From: Beroe ovata
Lineage: Eukaryota; Ctenophora; Nuda; Beroida; Beroidae
NCBI GenBank assembly: GCA_946803715.1
Contig: CAMPET010000219.1
Location: 78,784 to 102,677, forward strand
DNA: 23,894 nt
Direction of reading: 5' to 3'
Shown here piece by piece: positions 1-10,000 of this stretch; the first letter of the stretch is position 1; each line of letters begins with the position of its first letter. The notes below the pieces were generated by a model that was given only the letters and a program-made list of their open reading frames with translations, did no database searches and was not told the origin of the DNA. The position numbers were made by a program, and so were the translations under genes.

Positions 1-86
1 CCCCACACACACAGGTACACACACATACACACACACAAACATACACAAACAGAGGACACACACACATACACACACACACACACACC
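1..86. repeat. CA dinucleotide microsatellite
   Basis: The sequence is dominated by (CA)n with scattered interruptions. It is simple repeat with no coding content and is cut by the window edge. Confidence 0.95.
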
Positions 87-790
87 GTGTAAAACACGCC
101 TGTCTCCGGAAGGACTATGGAGATCTCGTGTATTATAATCCGACTCGTATGATATAGCTTGTAAACTATATAGTATTGTTATTGAGAGGGAGATACGACA
201 TGCACTACATGATTCACAAGTCACGTGACTGCACTAATTATGGTGAAGTCTAAGAGCTAATCTTCTAACTGAGAGATAGAGCTGGTCTTTGAGGGACTGA
301 CACACTAACTATTATAGCCCGCCCGCCCGCGCGCTCTCATAATATACAGAGTTAGACATGGACATTATATTTTGCTGGGAGAGACTGTGAGTCACCACGG
401 AACTTCACTCATTTTACTAAATCCTCGATTATTTTCCAATCATTTTGAATGATGTGATCCTACAGTCTATTCTCTATGATTACATCTTTGATGAGACTGA
501 AGTATGGCATGCATTTGTGATTTTAGTATATCCCTTACAATTGCCGCAGTCGTGCGTGCACTGAATATTTTTTTCAATACTATTGCAAATTTTCAAATTT
601 CAGGCATATTATTTTTGTGACCATCCACTTGCACTTGTTTCACTGGCTTCCGAACGACTGTTCACAGTTCACTGTCATATTTGATTCCTTCATTAGACTT
701 TATGCTCGTCGATTGCTAGTATTATATGGGAATTGAGCTACTCTATTCTCTAACTGAACTAAAACTTCACCTAGTTTAGCGTTACAGACC
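87..790. other. 5' flank of the Ig-like receptor gene
   Basis: No exon could be supported here. A short GC-rich run of CCCG units lies near 317-334 in otherwise AT-rich DNA. The stretch probably contains the promoter and 5' UTR of the gene starting at 791. I could not place a transcription start or a TATA box with confidence. Confidence 0.5.
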
Positions 791-3700
791 ATGTGTTACA
801 CATCTGCTATCCTCCTGTCACTACTCTTCTACTCTAGTACCGGATACACTCCAGGTAAGTCGCTAATTAGTTGTTAATTAGTTGTTAATTACCTCCCCTA
901 AGAGTTGGTTAAATTAGCTCATTATTGGGCAAGTGTTGGATTAACTCTGCGACGGTTCATTCGTAATATATAAAATTGGTCATTAGTTTATTTAATTCGC
1001 CCAATCCAGAATTTACCTAATCGAGGATTTGTTAACTCATTTTACTGTTGTCTCGCGGAAGTTACTAAGCAATGAATTGCACTATTTAGCCAGATCTACC
1101 CCTCACATTATGGTGATCATTATATGTGAAGCGTGAACCCATATTATATTGGGAAACCCATTATTTTACGTAACCCAATATTTCACATTACCCATTAATT
1201 AGTTAACGCTTCAGAGCCGGAAATTCGCTTGCTAGGATTCACCCCAGGTAGCGTGAGAGTGAGCAATGGAGCAGCACTCAATAGTGAATCAGTGAATCAC
1301 AATTCAAATTCATAGTGAATCACAATAATGCCTAGTTTTATGATTCATAAAAGTTATCAAAGGTTAACATTAAGTCTAAAATGCATGCAGAGTTGAATAT
1401 TAGCGTTTTTAATGGAAACCGCTGGAAGTTCGGTCAAACTTTTAGCATTGACATGTATGAAAGCATCGTTCAATCTAACCGAATCCACTTAAATGTGATT
1501 ATCCAAACAGTTATCACTAATCAACTTATCAACACTACTTTTCACTTATCATTGTCAAAGACTTCACATGATCGCAGATCATGAGTTCTAGATTGCGAAT
1601 GTAGCCTGTCCCCAAACACTTCAATCTCCTAAACTGACGCACCCCAAGCTCCATTCCCTCGACTCTCCCATTACACTCCCTCCACACTCCCATCACACTC
1701 TCTGTTTGCAAGCTCAGTTCAGTGTTCACACCCCAACACCAAATCCCCTTAGCTAGTGATAACCCCTAGATATTCACACCCCCTCACCAGCTATTTCCCC
1801 ATTCTCTGTGTGTACGGGCCACACTTTGCTGTGCACACCATCTTCTCTCTCCACATGTTTCACGCAACAGCCACACCCTCCCTGCACAGTACACACCCTT
1901 CATGTCATCGTCCCACCCTCTATCACTACGACCTTCACTCCCAAAATCATCCCTTCGTACCCCTTCACTCACACATCCTATCTCTCATTCTCTCTCTCCC
2001 TCCTCTCACCCCCTCCCCTCGCCACTGCCACGCCCTTATACCCTCTCCCACAGTACAAGACGAAGTGGCGCGAGCGGCGTATATCCCAGCGTACAGCGCC
2101 ATCGCACAGGGCACCGCCGAACTCACGTGCGTTGGTATTGACGACTACAAGCACCTCATTTACTGGATGAGGAATGGTGTGAGGGTCAACTCCCAGTTTA
2201 TAGATCCTGTGGAGAGCAACTTGTTCAGGGCTATTCACAAGGTACTAAAAAACCCGCAAGGTACTAAACCCGCACACACAGGAGCCATTGTGCGGGTCAT
2301 TTCCTGTGTATTTTCCTGTTAACTTCAATTCCCTCCCATCACTATCAGTTTCATATTGTAACACACCCGTTACACAGGTTACAACTGAAGAGGAAGCGTA
2401 CTACTCGTGTAACGGTATCGGTATCTACCTCGTGGAGCCGAAAGTGGCGCGCGCCACGGCCATCGCCTCCGTCTGGCAGGGTTCCAACGTCGTCTGCATC
2501 GACCCAGCGGTATGTTCTGAATATTATACACTCTCCTCAAATATAGCTGATCTCAATTCCTGCAAACAAATTCTAATATCTAAATGTATATGGGGATGTC
2601 GTAAAACAGTGCCACGTGCCACGCCCTTTTCTTGACAATTCCTCATATATGAGTAATCATTGATATAATTTTCATACGATAACACGCTTCCCCCTGTCAG
2701 CTGAATGAGGAAACGTCCATCATAATGTTGGAGGGAACAGGTCCGGCGCAAACAAGGATCAGTTTCAAAAACGAGTATGATCAGGACCTTATTCCAATGA
2801 GGGAGCGACGGGTAAGTATCTATTGAGTTCGGTAGCAGTTACCATGGTAACTTTGATCATGGTAACAGATACCATGGTAACTTTGACATGGAATCAGGCA
2901 ACAGTAACTATTGTTTTTTTGTGACGTCACACCCACCCCCTCCAGATAACAGCAGACACGACACTGAGGTGTAATAATACGGAGGAGTTCCAGTTCATAG
3001 CTGAAACACGACCAGGCAGTAGTGTACGGTGAGTGTCACGTGATGTAACAGTACGTGATATGTACCGCGTGATAATGTACTGCGTGATGAACTGGGTGTG
3101 ATAATGTACTGCGTGATAAACTGTGCGTGATAATGTACTGCGTGATTGATGAGAAATGTGGTGTGAAAACAAGGTGATATATCACGCGCCCTTGCAACCA
3201 GTGCCAGATATCATTATCATGTCAGGATGTGTTATAACCTGGCAGTGACACATACAAACAATCAGTATTCCACCCTTTGTCTACCCTAATTGACTAATTA
3301 TCTAATTATCCCCCAGGTTCGAGGGAAAGAAGATTATCTGCAGCAGCACAGACCAGGCTCAGCGGTGTAACCTCACCATCTATTTCGGGGACAGAGCACT
3401 CATTAGTGGACTATCTCCTGAAGTCACGTACACTTACAAATCGGTTAGTAACGATCAGCGTAACAAGTGATGAACTATATAGTGGATCTATAGACTATAG
3501 TAGAAGTAGAACTTGGTCTATAGTAGAACTAGACCTATAGTAGATTTAGGGAGGTTCATTGGAATTAGCATGTTCATTATACAAAGCCACCATGTCCACT
3601 ATCCAATTTCCACTATGGCTGTGTGAGTGTCCACTCTAATTATACCATTGCTCACAAGACAATGCTCAATCAATGACACTTAGGCCACTTTGTGCCCGTT

Positions 3701-4337
3701 TCTTTCCATATAATAACCCTCTATATTTGTCACATCCCCTCTATAATAATTGACACATCCCCTCTCTAATAATTGACAAATCCTTTAGATCTGTGACTCA
3801 TCATCCCCCCCCCAGATAAATATCCAGCAAGTGTACTGCACATCCTCCTGTCTCATTGGAGAGGATATAATCTCCCTGCCCACACAATCTATCGAGATCA
3901 ACAGATCTCTCTACATCGGGGTTATCTTTGTGATTATCCTCATCATTATCCTGATCCTAATCCTCCTATGCTGCATTCTCTGGTTTAAACTCGGATTCAA
4001 GGAGAAATACAGCTATCAGATCAACATGCGGCTGAAGAAGAATTTCGCGGTGGACGGTAACAAACTCAGCAGTTACCGGTTATCGGGGGTTGAGGCGGGC
4101 GCCGATAAAATGCCCGATTTCCCGCCCGAAGTCGATGATTCGGATGATGATGTGAAGGAGGTGGTGATGCGGAGTCCAAATCCGACAATGGGCCGTCGCC
4201 CGGGCGATGACAGTGACAGTTTCGTGGATCCTAACTTTGCAAATACGAACCAGAAGTATGATATGAGGAGCAAGGACGACATCACAGCTCCCCCCACCGC
4301 TCCCCCTACCGTACAGAGACCATTCCTGAGAATATGA
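791..4337 (+). CDS. Type I membrane receptor with Ig-like ectodomain (7 exons)
   Basis: Reconstructed exons are 791-854, 2054-2241, 2378-2509, 2701-2811, 2946-3028, 3317-3443 and 3816-4337. All introns are GT-AG and the phases join without a stop, giving 408 residues. Exon 1 encodes a signal peptide (MCYTSAILLSLLFYSS), which decides the start. Exons 2-3 carry an Ig-like pattern: Cys47, Trp59 in YWMRNG, and Cys95 in EAYYSC. Exons 5-6 form a second, less canonical cysteine-bearing region with N-x-T sites (NNT, NLT). A paired-Cys stalk (YCTSSC) precedes a very Ile/Leu-rich transmembrane helix at about 268-291, followed by a Cys-Cys pair that may be palmitoylated. The ~115-residue tail has an acidic SDDD patch, a PTAP motif at 395-398 and C-terminal FLRI, which fits a class II PDZ ligand. 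The role is probably cell-surface recognition or adhesion. I do not recognise a specific orthologue. The gene model is solid; the function is inferred. Confidence 0.85.
855..2053 (+). other. Intron 1 of the Ig-like receptor gene
   Basis: This is the largest intron of the gene, starting GTAAGT and ending CACAG. The first half is AT-rich. Its last ~430 bases (about 1620-2050) are a long C/T-rich stretch leading into the acceptor, consistent with an extended polypyrimidine tract. Short open frames inside it have no family features and look like chance. Confidence 0.75.
2838..2891. repeat. Palindromic direct repeats in intron 4
   Basis: A perfect 14-bp palindrome GTTACCATGGTAAC at 2838-2851 is followed by ATCATGGTAAC and then a second near copy, TACCATGGTAACTTTGACATGG. 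The unit of roughly 30 bp is repeated about twice and lies wholly within intron 4 of the receptor gene. Confidence 0.7.
3050..3147. repeat. Short tandem repeat in intron 5
   Basis: The phrase GTGATAATGTACTGCGTGAT occurs three times, spaced about 33-35 bp, with small changes. It is intronic and non-coding on the + strand. Confidence 0.75.
3444..3815 (+). other. Intron 6 of the receptor gene with small degenerate repeats
   Basis: The intron runs from GTTAGT to a C-rich acceptor. It holds CTATAGTAGAA-type repeats at about 3476-3546 and three degenerate copies of a unit around CATCCCCTCTATAATAATTGA at about 3711-3778. No exon signal is present. Confidence 0.65.
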
Positions 4338-4892
4338 GAGAGAGAGTGATTATTACTGCATGAAACAGAGACACACGTGTTAAAAACACATCCGTATAAC
4401 GGGTTCATTACACATGGGTTATGGGTGACATGTGTGTACATGATATACGGCTGTTACCTATTGGTCTTCCTCACTATATGGACGATGGTCGTGCAGATTC
4501 ACATTGACGGTGATCAGTGCCAGTGAATGCAGAGGATGGGTGATAGGACTAGCAGATGATTAGGAGATGATGGCGTGGATGATGGGTATACATGAAAACA
4601 TTCCGAACATTTCCTTATAATATCACTTCCTCGCTTATATGTTTAACTTAAAGTCAAAGTATATCTCGTGGAAATCTTATCTTTTTATCATTGAATGCTT
4701 ATGAAAGCCGTATGAGAGATTTATTTATTTACAATTATCGGCTTATAATTAATCGCCGCTTATAATTAGTCGCCGGAATCTTCATGTTATTGATAAAACA
4801 GTTGTTGATACAGTTGTTAATAATAATATTAATACAGTTGTTAATACAGTTGTTAATACAATTACAACTGAGTCTGACGACAGAATTTTCAG
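4338..4892. other. 3' flank of the receptor gene, intergenic
   Basis: This non-coding, AT-rich stretch follows the receptor stop codon and should contain its 3' UTR, but I found no canonical AATAAA close by. A tandem array of a 12-15 bp unit based on AATACAGTTGTT lies at about 4790-4862. Nothing else was recognised. Confidence 0.55.
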
Positions 4893-5317
4893 AAATAAGG
4901 AATGTTAATTTTGGGGCTGCGCCTATTTTCAGTGAATATTTTTTATAACCGAATGTCACAGCAGACTGAATTGAGTAATAGTATTGAGTTCAGTTTTCAT
5001 GTCCAAGAGAAATCCGTAGTACAGCTACAAAATATCTTATGTTACATATCTAACGTTACATTTACAATTTATTTTACTATCATGAGTTGTAGGATTTCAC
5101 CCTACCCTTGCTGGCAGGATTTTATCCCTGGCAAGGATTGAAAATCGCGCGCACCGACGGATAGGGTAAAATCCTACAATATCATGAGCGTCGAGCGATT
5201 GAGCGAATTTATAGATGAAGTAAGAATAAGTTGAATTAATTATTATTATATTATCAATTATTTACCTCGTTGTTCATATAACCGGTGAAGTAATAGTATT
5301 AGTAAGACTGAGATGTG
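4893..5317 (+). repeat. Duplicated segment, copy A (carries a transposon)
   Basis: This segment is a diverged direct duplicate of 5591-5865. Shared landmarks, in order, are GCTGCGCCTATTTTCAGTG, TATAACCGAATGTCACAGCAG, GTTACATATCTAACGTTACA, ATAGATGAAGTAAGA, TTATTTACCTCGTTGTT and AGTAAGACTGAG. Copy A is longer mainly because a 93-bp transposon and its target duplication interrupt it at 5087-5188. No coding sequence is apparent. Confidence 0.9.
5087..5179 (+). mobile_element. Small TIR transposon (MITE), copy 1, 9-bp TSD
   Basis: The 93-bp element begins TTGTAGGATTTCACCCTACC and ends with a near inverted copy, TAGGGTAAAATCCTACAA. It is flanked by perfect 9-bp direct repeats TATCATGAG at 5078-5086 and 5180-5188. 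It has no coding capacity, so it must be mobilised in trans. Nine-bp target duplications with long inverted repeats are typical of Mutator-like elements; that class assignment is inference. The matching unoccupied site is TATCGTGAG at 5769-5777 in the neighbouring duplicate. Confidence 0.88.
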
Positions 5318-5386
5318 TCAGATTTTATCTGACCTTCGTTTCTCGCGCGCGGCGCACGCGAGAAACAGGTCAGGTAACATCTGACA
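5316..5386. repeat. CpG-rich inverted repeat, short form of the GTCAG family
   Basis: TGTCAGATTTTATCTGACC and GGTCAGGTAACATCTGACA flank a TTTCTCGCGCG...CGCGAGAAAC core, making a ~70-bp hairpin-forming palindrome. Its ends match those of the larger element at 6204-6454. No clear target duplication was found, so the boundaries may be eroded. Confidence 0.75.
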
Positions 5387-5590
5387 TTATACTATATGTC
5401 ATGTCAATTTTCTACACTGTGCACGCGCGCGTCGATTAACTAATCGGTTGCGCGCGCACGAGATACAGAGGTCAGATCTTGTCTGGCGATGCTAGACCGC
5501 TGATGCAAGCCGCGAAGCGCCTTGCGTCAGCAAGGGTCTAGTGAAAATGGTACGGCGGCGCNAAACAACCAAATCATATTTGGTTTTGGA
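5387..5590. repeat. Composite CpG-rich palindromic repeats between the duplicates
   Basis: This holds CGATTAACTAATCG beside GCGCGCGCACGAG, an ACAGAGGTCAGAT module, and a segment GTCTGGCGATGCTAGACCGCTGATGCAAGCC related to the palindrome at 13370-13511. A single N at 5562 marks an assembly gap. No gene is present. Confidence 0.7.
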
Positions 5591-5865
5591 AAAATTAGGA
5601 ATATTAATTTTTGGGTCTGCGCCTATTTTCAGTGAATATTTTTTTATAACCGAATGTCACAGCAGATTGAATTGAGTATTGAGTTCAGTTTTATGTTCAA
5701 GACAAAACCGTGGTACAGCAACAAAGTAATGTTACATATCTAACGTTACATTCACAATTTATTTTTACTATCGTGAGCGAATATATAGATGAAGTAAGAT
5801 GAATTATTTACCTCGTTGTTGGTATAACTGGTGAAGTTATAGTATTATAGTAAGACTGAGTTGTG
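5591..5865 (+). repeat. Duplicated segment, copy B (unoccupied transposon site)
   Basis: This is the diverged partner of 4893-5317. It keeps the same order of landmarks but lacks the small transposon, reading straight through ACTATCGTGAGCG at 5767-5779, where copy A is interrupted. It serves as a paralogous empty site. Confidence 0.9.
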
Positions 5866-6203
5866 TTACCTCACACTTAATCGTGATGTAACACTAACTA
5901 CATATTACTTCACACTTTATATTTAGCTTCATTTACACTCATATGTTACATAGTTACTGTTGCAGGTACTATTTACTGAAGAATTGTGATTCAAGTGCTA
6001 TTAAAAGATCAATTAGATATATTGATTCGTTATATATTGATTTTAGACTCAAAATAGCATCAAACATTGCATCTTTAAGTTTATGATGATGTTAATGTTA
6101 TGCATTTATGAATCATAGCATCCTTAAACTTTAACTTTAAGTCATATAGACTTTTTTGCCGGATTTTATCTGTCCACTGTCCATGTCCATTTCCTGCATT
6201 GCC
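5866..6203. other. AT-rich intergenic sequence
   Basis: No open reading frame, RNA gene or clear repeat was recognised in this AT-rich stretch between the duplicated segment and the nested elements. Confidence 0.5.
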
Positions 6204-6454
6204 TTGTCAGATGTTACCTGACCTGTTTCTCGCGCGAGCGCAGCGCGCTTTCATCGAATGCCGAAACGAAGGCCTGTTTCGGCCTTCTATGAAGGCGCGC
6301 GAGAAACAGAGGTCAGATAATTGTAGGGTTTCACCCTACCCTTGCTGGCGGAATTTTATCCCTGGCAAGGCCAGGCGGATTGATAATCGGGGCGGATTGA
6401 AAATCGCGCGCACCAACGGTAGGGTAAATCCTACAATCAGATAAAATCTGACAA
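6204..6454. mobile_element. Non-autonomous TIR element, 8-bp TSD, hosting a nested MITE
   Basis: Ends are TTGTCAGATG and AAAATCTGACAA, followed inward by GACCTGTTTCTCGCGCG and CGCGAGAAACAGAGGTC. Direct repeats GCATTGCC flank it at 6196-6203 and 6455-6462. A second, unrelated element with its own 8-bp duplication occupies 6321-6436 plus 6437-6444, so the host element is only about 127 bp without it. It is non-coding. Confidence 0.8.
6321..6436 (+). mobile_element. Small TIR transposon (MITE), copy 2, nested
   Basis: The 116-bp element starts TTGTAGGGTTTCACCCTACC and ends TAGGGTAAATCCTACAA, with the same internal GGATTGAAAATCGCGCGCAC segment as copy 1 plus extra internal sequence (a second GGCGGATTGA unit). 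Eight-bp repeats TCAGATAA abut it at 6313-6320 and 6437-6444. A ninth base may have been lost in the adjoining A run, since copies 1 and 3 have 9 bp. It inserted into the terminal repeat of the 6204-6454 element. Confidence 0.87.
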
Positions 6455-6675
6455 GCATTGCCGCGGCGCGCGCACACCTAGCCTCCAAGTCAAATCGGCC
6501 TTATTCGCGTCGATTAATTAATCGGTGGCGCGCGCGCGAAAAACAGATGTCAGATGTGCACACGTTTCGCGCCCCTGTTCTACTCAGTGAACTGAAAAGT
6601 CGTAGAGACGCGCAGCGCGCGCGGAGTATTTGGGTCACGCAGCGCGGGAACAAAAACAGAGGTCAGATGATATCG
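6455..6675. repeat. CpG-rich modules with GAAACAG/GTCAGAT units
   Basis: CGTCGATTAATTAATCGGTGGCGCGCGCG at about 6508-6536 resembles 5432-5459. GAAAAACAGATGTCAGATG and ACAAAAACAGAGGTCAGATGA each follow a GCGC-rich stretch. These look like remnants of the same palindromic family as 6204-6454. No gene is present. Confidence 0.65.
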
Positions 6676-7067
6676 GCCGCAACTTCTAGGAGGTGAGATA
6701 ACTGCCTGAACAAATAAAATACTAAAATAGTATTTTGAATTATTAACAGGTTTGCAGGCGTCAAAATTTGAATTATTATTATTATTGTTTGAAGCAGCAT
6801 TTGCCATTTTATTGTGGGCAGGGAGATGACTCAAATGATTGATTTGATGATAGAACCCAAGATCAGTACATGAGCTTATCAAATCTTTTAGATATTACCA
6901 ACACTATCATTGATCTATAAGAGGAGCTTTTAAATTCCTAATTTATGGTCACTTAGACTCACAGTGTTTATGGATAATTTGGTAATTAGTATATCCTTAT
7001 CAGAACAATTTCTTATTCTGACTATCTAGGCTTAATTTCATGATCAGAATTGTATTTAGCAGCATTT
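6676..7067. other. Intergenic sequence upstream of the ANGEL gene
   Basis: This AT-rich sequence includes a short ATT triplet run at about 6773-6787. It may hold the promoter or 5' UTR of the downstream gene, but no element can be identified. Confidence 0.4.
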
Positions 7068-10000
7068 ATGGGCTTTGGGGAATCTGGAGTTTTAGCTGGT
7101 AATACAGGATCAGATGATCATATAGAAAGGTATAACTGAACTACCCTACATCTTGGTGCATGGCCATGTGAGTTGGTGTGCAAAAAACCTGATTTCCAGA
7201 CTGCATCACTTTCTATAGTATTTGCCTTTGGACCAGTGGTGCAAATCCAGGGGGGGATGGGGGGGATATATCCCCCCCAATAATTTGGTGCCATCCCCTC
7301 CAATAATTACAAATATCATCCCCTCCAAAATTCCAACCATCTCTAGTAGAGCATATCCTGATAGTAGAGATTCTCTACTATCAGGATATGCTTAATTCCG
7401 CCCTGTTTGCATAAGCACCTTATTGAAATGATGCACTGCTGCTCTCATTATTGAACATATTATTATCCAATCATAAGCCATCACGCTATCATGGGTCCAG
7501 TGACCACTTGCTAGTTCTGATAGGGAAGGGAAGGTGACAGGGTGTCAAGTTGCCTAAGCAACCTCATTAATGTATGGACTCTTGGCAATGCGTATATGGA
7601 TAAACAAGCAAATTGGTGCATAACATCTTTAATCTTTTCCAAAGCTAACCCTACAGGCTAATCACGTTTTCACCTTAATACCTACTGTAGATAATAGACC
7701 TACGGTGTTGCTACTATAGTTGATATAGTGTATTCTAGTTTTTGATCGTTTCCTAGCATTTTGGAACGTTGGAATTGTGATCACACGGTAGAAATTTTGC
7801 CCATTTTGATATCAATTTCGCTACACTATGGTCAATGCCATTTCCCAAAGTCATTGTGTTACTCTTATGATGTGTCCCATGAGTTCCATTTCACGTGAAC
7901 GGTCATTTTCAATCATAATTATCTAATTAGTAATTAACATTTTTTACTACCATCCCCCCCAATGTTAGAAAATGTCGAAAATATGCCCCTAAGAACGAAT
8001 TATACCCCCCAATGAAAAAGACGGATTTGCACCACTGCTTTGGACTTTCTATATTCATTAGACTGGCTTAAAGCAACACAATTGCTTTCACTTGCTTCAA
8101 GTTGAATGGATAAATTAATGTTAATCTAGCTGCTCCCAAAAAGTAGTTCAAGAGTTAACACTATTTTCATCTCAGGGTGAACACACACCTCTTATCCCGG
8201 GTTTGGCGTCATGTTGTTCCAGCAACTGTTCCATGGAAGAAATATTCCAAGAAATTTGAATTCTCTGTGTTATCTTACAACATACTGAGCCAGCTCCTAC
8301 TTGAAAACAACAAGTAATTATGAGATTTCCTGGGAATTGAAAGACTTTGCTATAGAATATGACTATATGACAAAGTATTATCTTGATCATTCAGGTATCT
8401 GTATCGAAATGTAAGGGAAGAGTTTTTAAAAGAGAGCAGATTTCAGAGAATTGTTGAAGAAATAGAAGCTTACGATGCTGATGTGGGTTGATTAATTCAA
8501 GCTGATATTGGCATATCTCTGGTATTGTGATCAAGATATGTCTTTGCTCATTGCTAAACCTCTACCTTTTCAGATATTGTGCTTACAGGAATTTGATCAC
8601 CAAATATTTGATTATTTCACAGAGCACTTTGAACCAAAAGGTTTGTATCAAATCTGTCCAAAATATCATGGATAATGATGAGTGAAGCTTCAGTTCTTCA
8701 TCAAAAGATCTTAACGTATATATTTCACATCACTACGTAGGTATACCATGTCTCATCAAGTAAAAAGTTATATGTAATGGAGTGTGATTCATTCTTCTCA
8801 ACAATGACTGCCAAACATGTGCTTCACACAAATCATGTTTCTCTCAATGTGACTCAATGTCTGTTCTTCTCACATAAAGACTAGCTTATACAACATCTTC
8901 TCGTTGTAATGGAGTACTGTGTTGGCACCCGTTGTCAAGCACAAGGAAACTTTAAAAGCGACTTTGTTCAAGACAGAGTGGTTGTGTGCCCAGCATGGCA
9001 AACACGATGGAGATCCTTGCTCTACAGCATGTTAAACAAGGAATCGAAACCATGGGGTTCCGTACAGACCACTCTGTTGCCAGCTTAGTTGAATGCCTAA
9101 TCACACATCATCACAGGCTATGCACTGTTATTCGAGAGGAAGCCACACATTCCATACCAAGAGAAAGACGATGGTTGTTTCCTTATGTACAGGGCGGACA
9201 AGTTTAAACTGGTGTCTAACTTGAGTCAGGGTCTCTATGTGCCGGGCGAGGACCTGCTCAACAAACCCAACTGCACACAGATTGTTCTGCTCCAGTGTAG
9301 AGGTTGACAGCTATTATAGCTTAGTATATCATGTTGAACCAGCTAATTTAATGCCCAAAATCTGCTTCTTATTGATCAAAACCTGTTTATATCCGTCAAT
9401 CTAATTCTCTGCATTGCTTTATGAGATTTGTTTCTGAACAGGACTCTTTCAGATGGTTCACAGCTGTGTGTTGCAAACACTCATCTCCTGTATAATCCTC
9501 GGAGAGGGGACATTAAGCTGGCACAACTCTCCCTCATACTCCACAACATTCAAAACCTGGTCAGTCAATATCAAGTGGTGGTATTAATCACGTTGCCATC
9601 AAGTATTTCCCGATTTTCAATATCTTGGTCAATCACTGAAACGGTCGCACATGATATTTAGAATTTGGAAATTCAGCACACTGGCGGTACTCACACTGAC
9701 GGCACACAATTACTTACGCAGTAACTGTGTATGCCAATACACACTACACAGATTGCACTTACATACTGACACACTGACAGGTGAATCCTGAGGAGAGATG
9801 TGGAGGCATACCGGTGGTGTTTTGCGGTGATTTCAACACTTGCCCCAATGCCCCACTGTACAACCTCATGAAGTATGGCAAATTACAGTACTCTGACTTC
9901 ACGCCCGACAAAATATCAGGTGCGTTATTGTTGTCTCATTGTTGCGTTATTGTTGTCTTATTGTTGTTGTCTTATTGTTGCGTTATCTTTGCGTTATTGT

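Noticed and set aside
1381-1584. Open frame in intron 1 of the receptor gene
   Set aside because: No suitable splice sites give a phase-compatible exon, and the composition and content look random.
1756-2322. A 188-codon open frame as an independent gene
   Set aside because: Only its part from 2054 to 2241 is real, as exon 2 of the Ig-like receptor. The rest reads through a pyrimidine-rich intron and past the donor.
4073-4441. 122-codon - strand open frame
   Set aside because: It is antisense to the last coding exon of the receptor and has no family features of its own.
9117-9302. Ending the ANGEL exon at 9302 with a GTTGAC donor
   Set aside because: This would put the next exon out of frame. 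The GTGTAG donor at 9295 preserves VLLQ followed by TLSDGSQLCVANTH.
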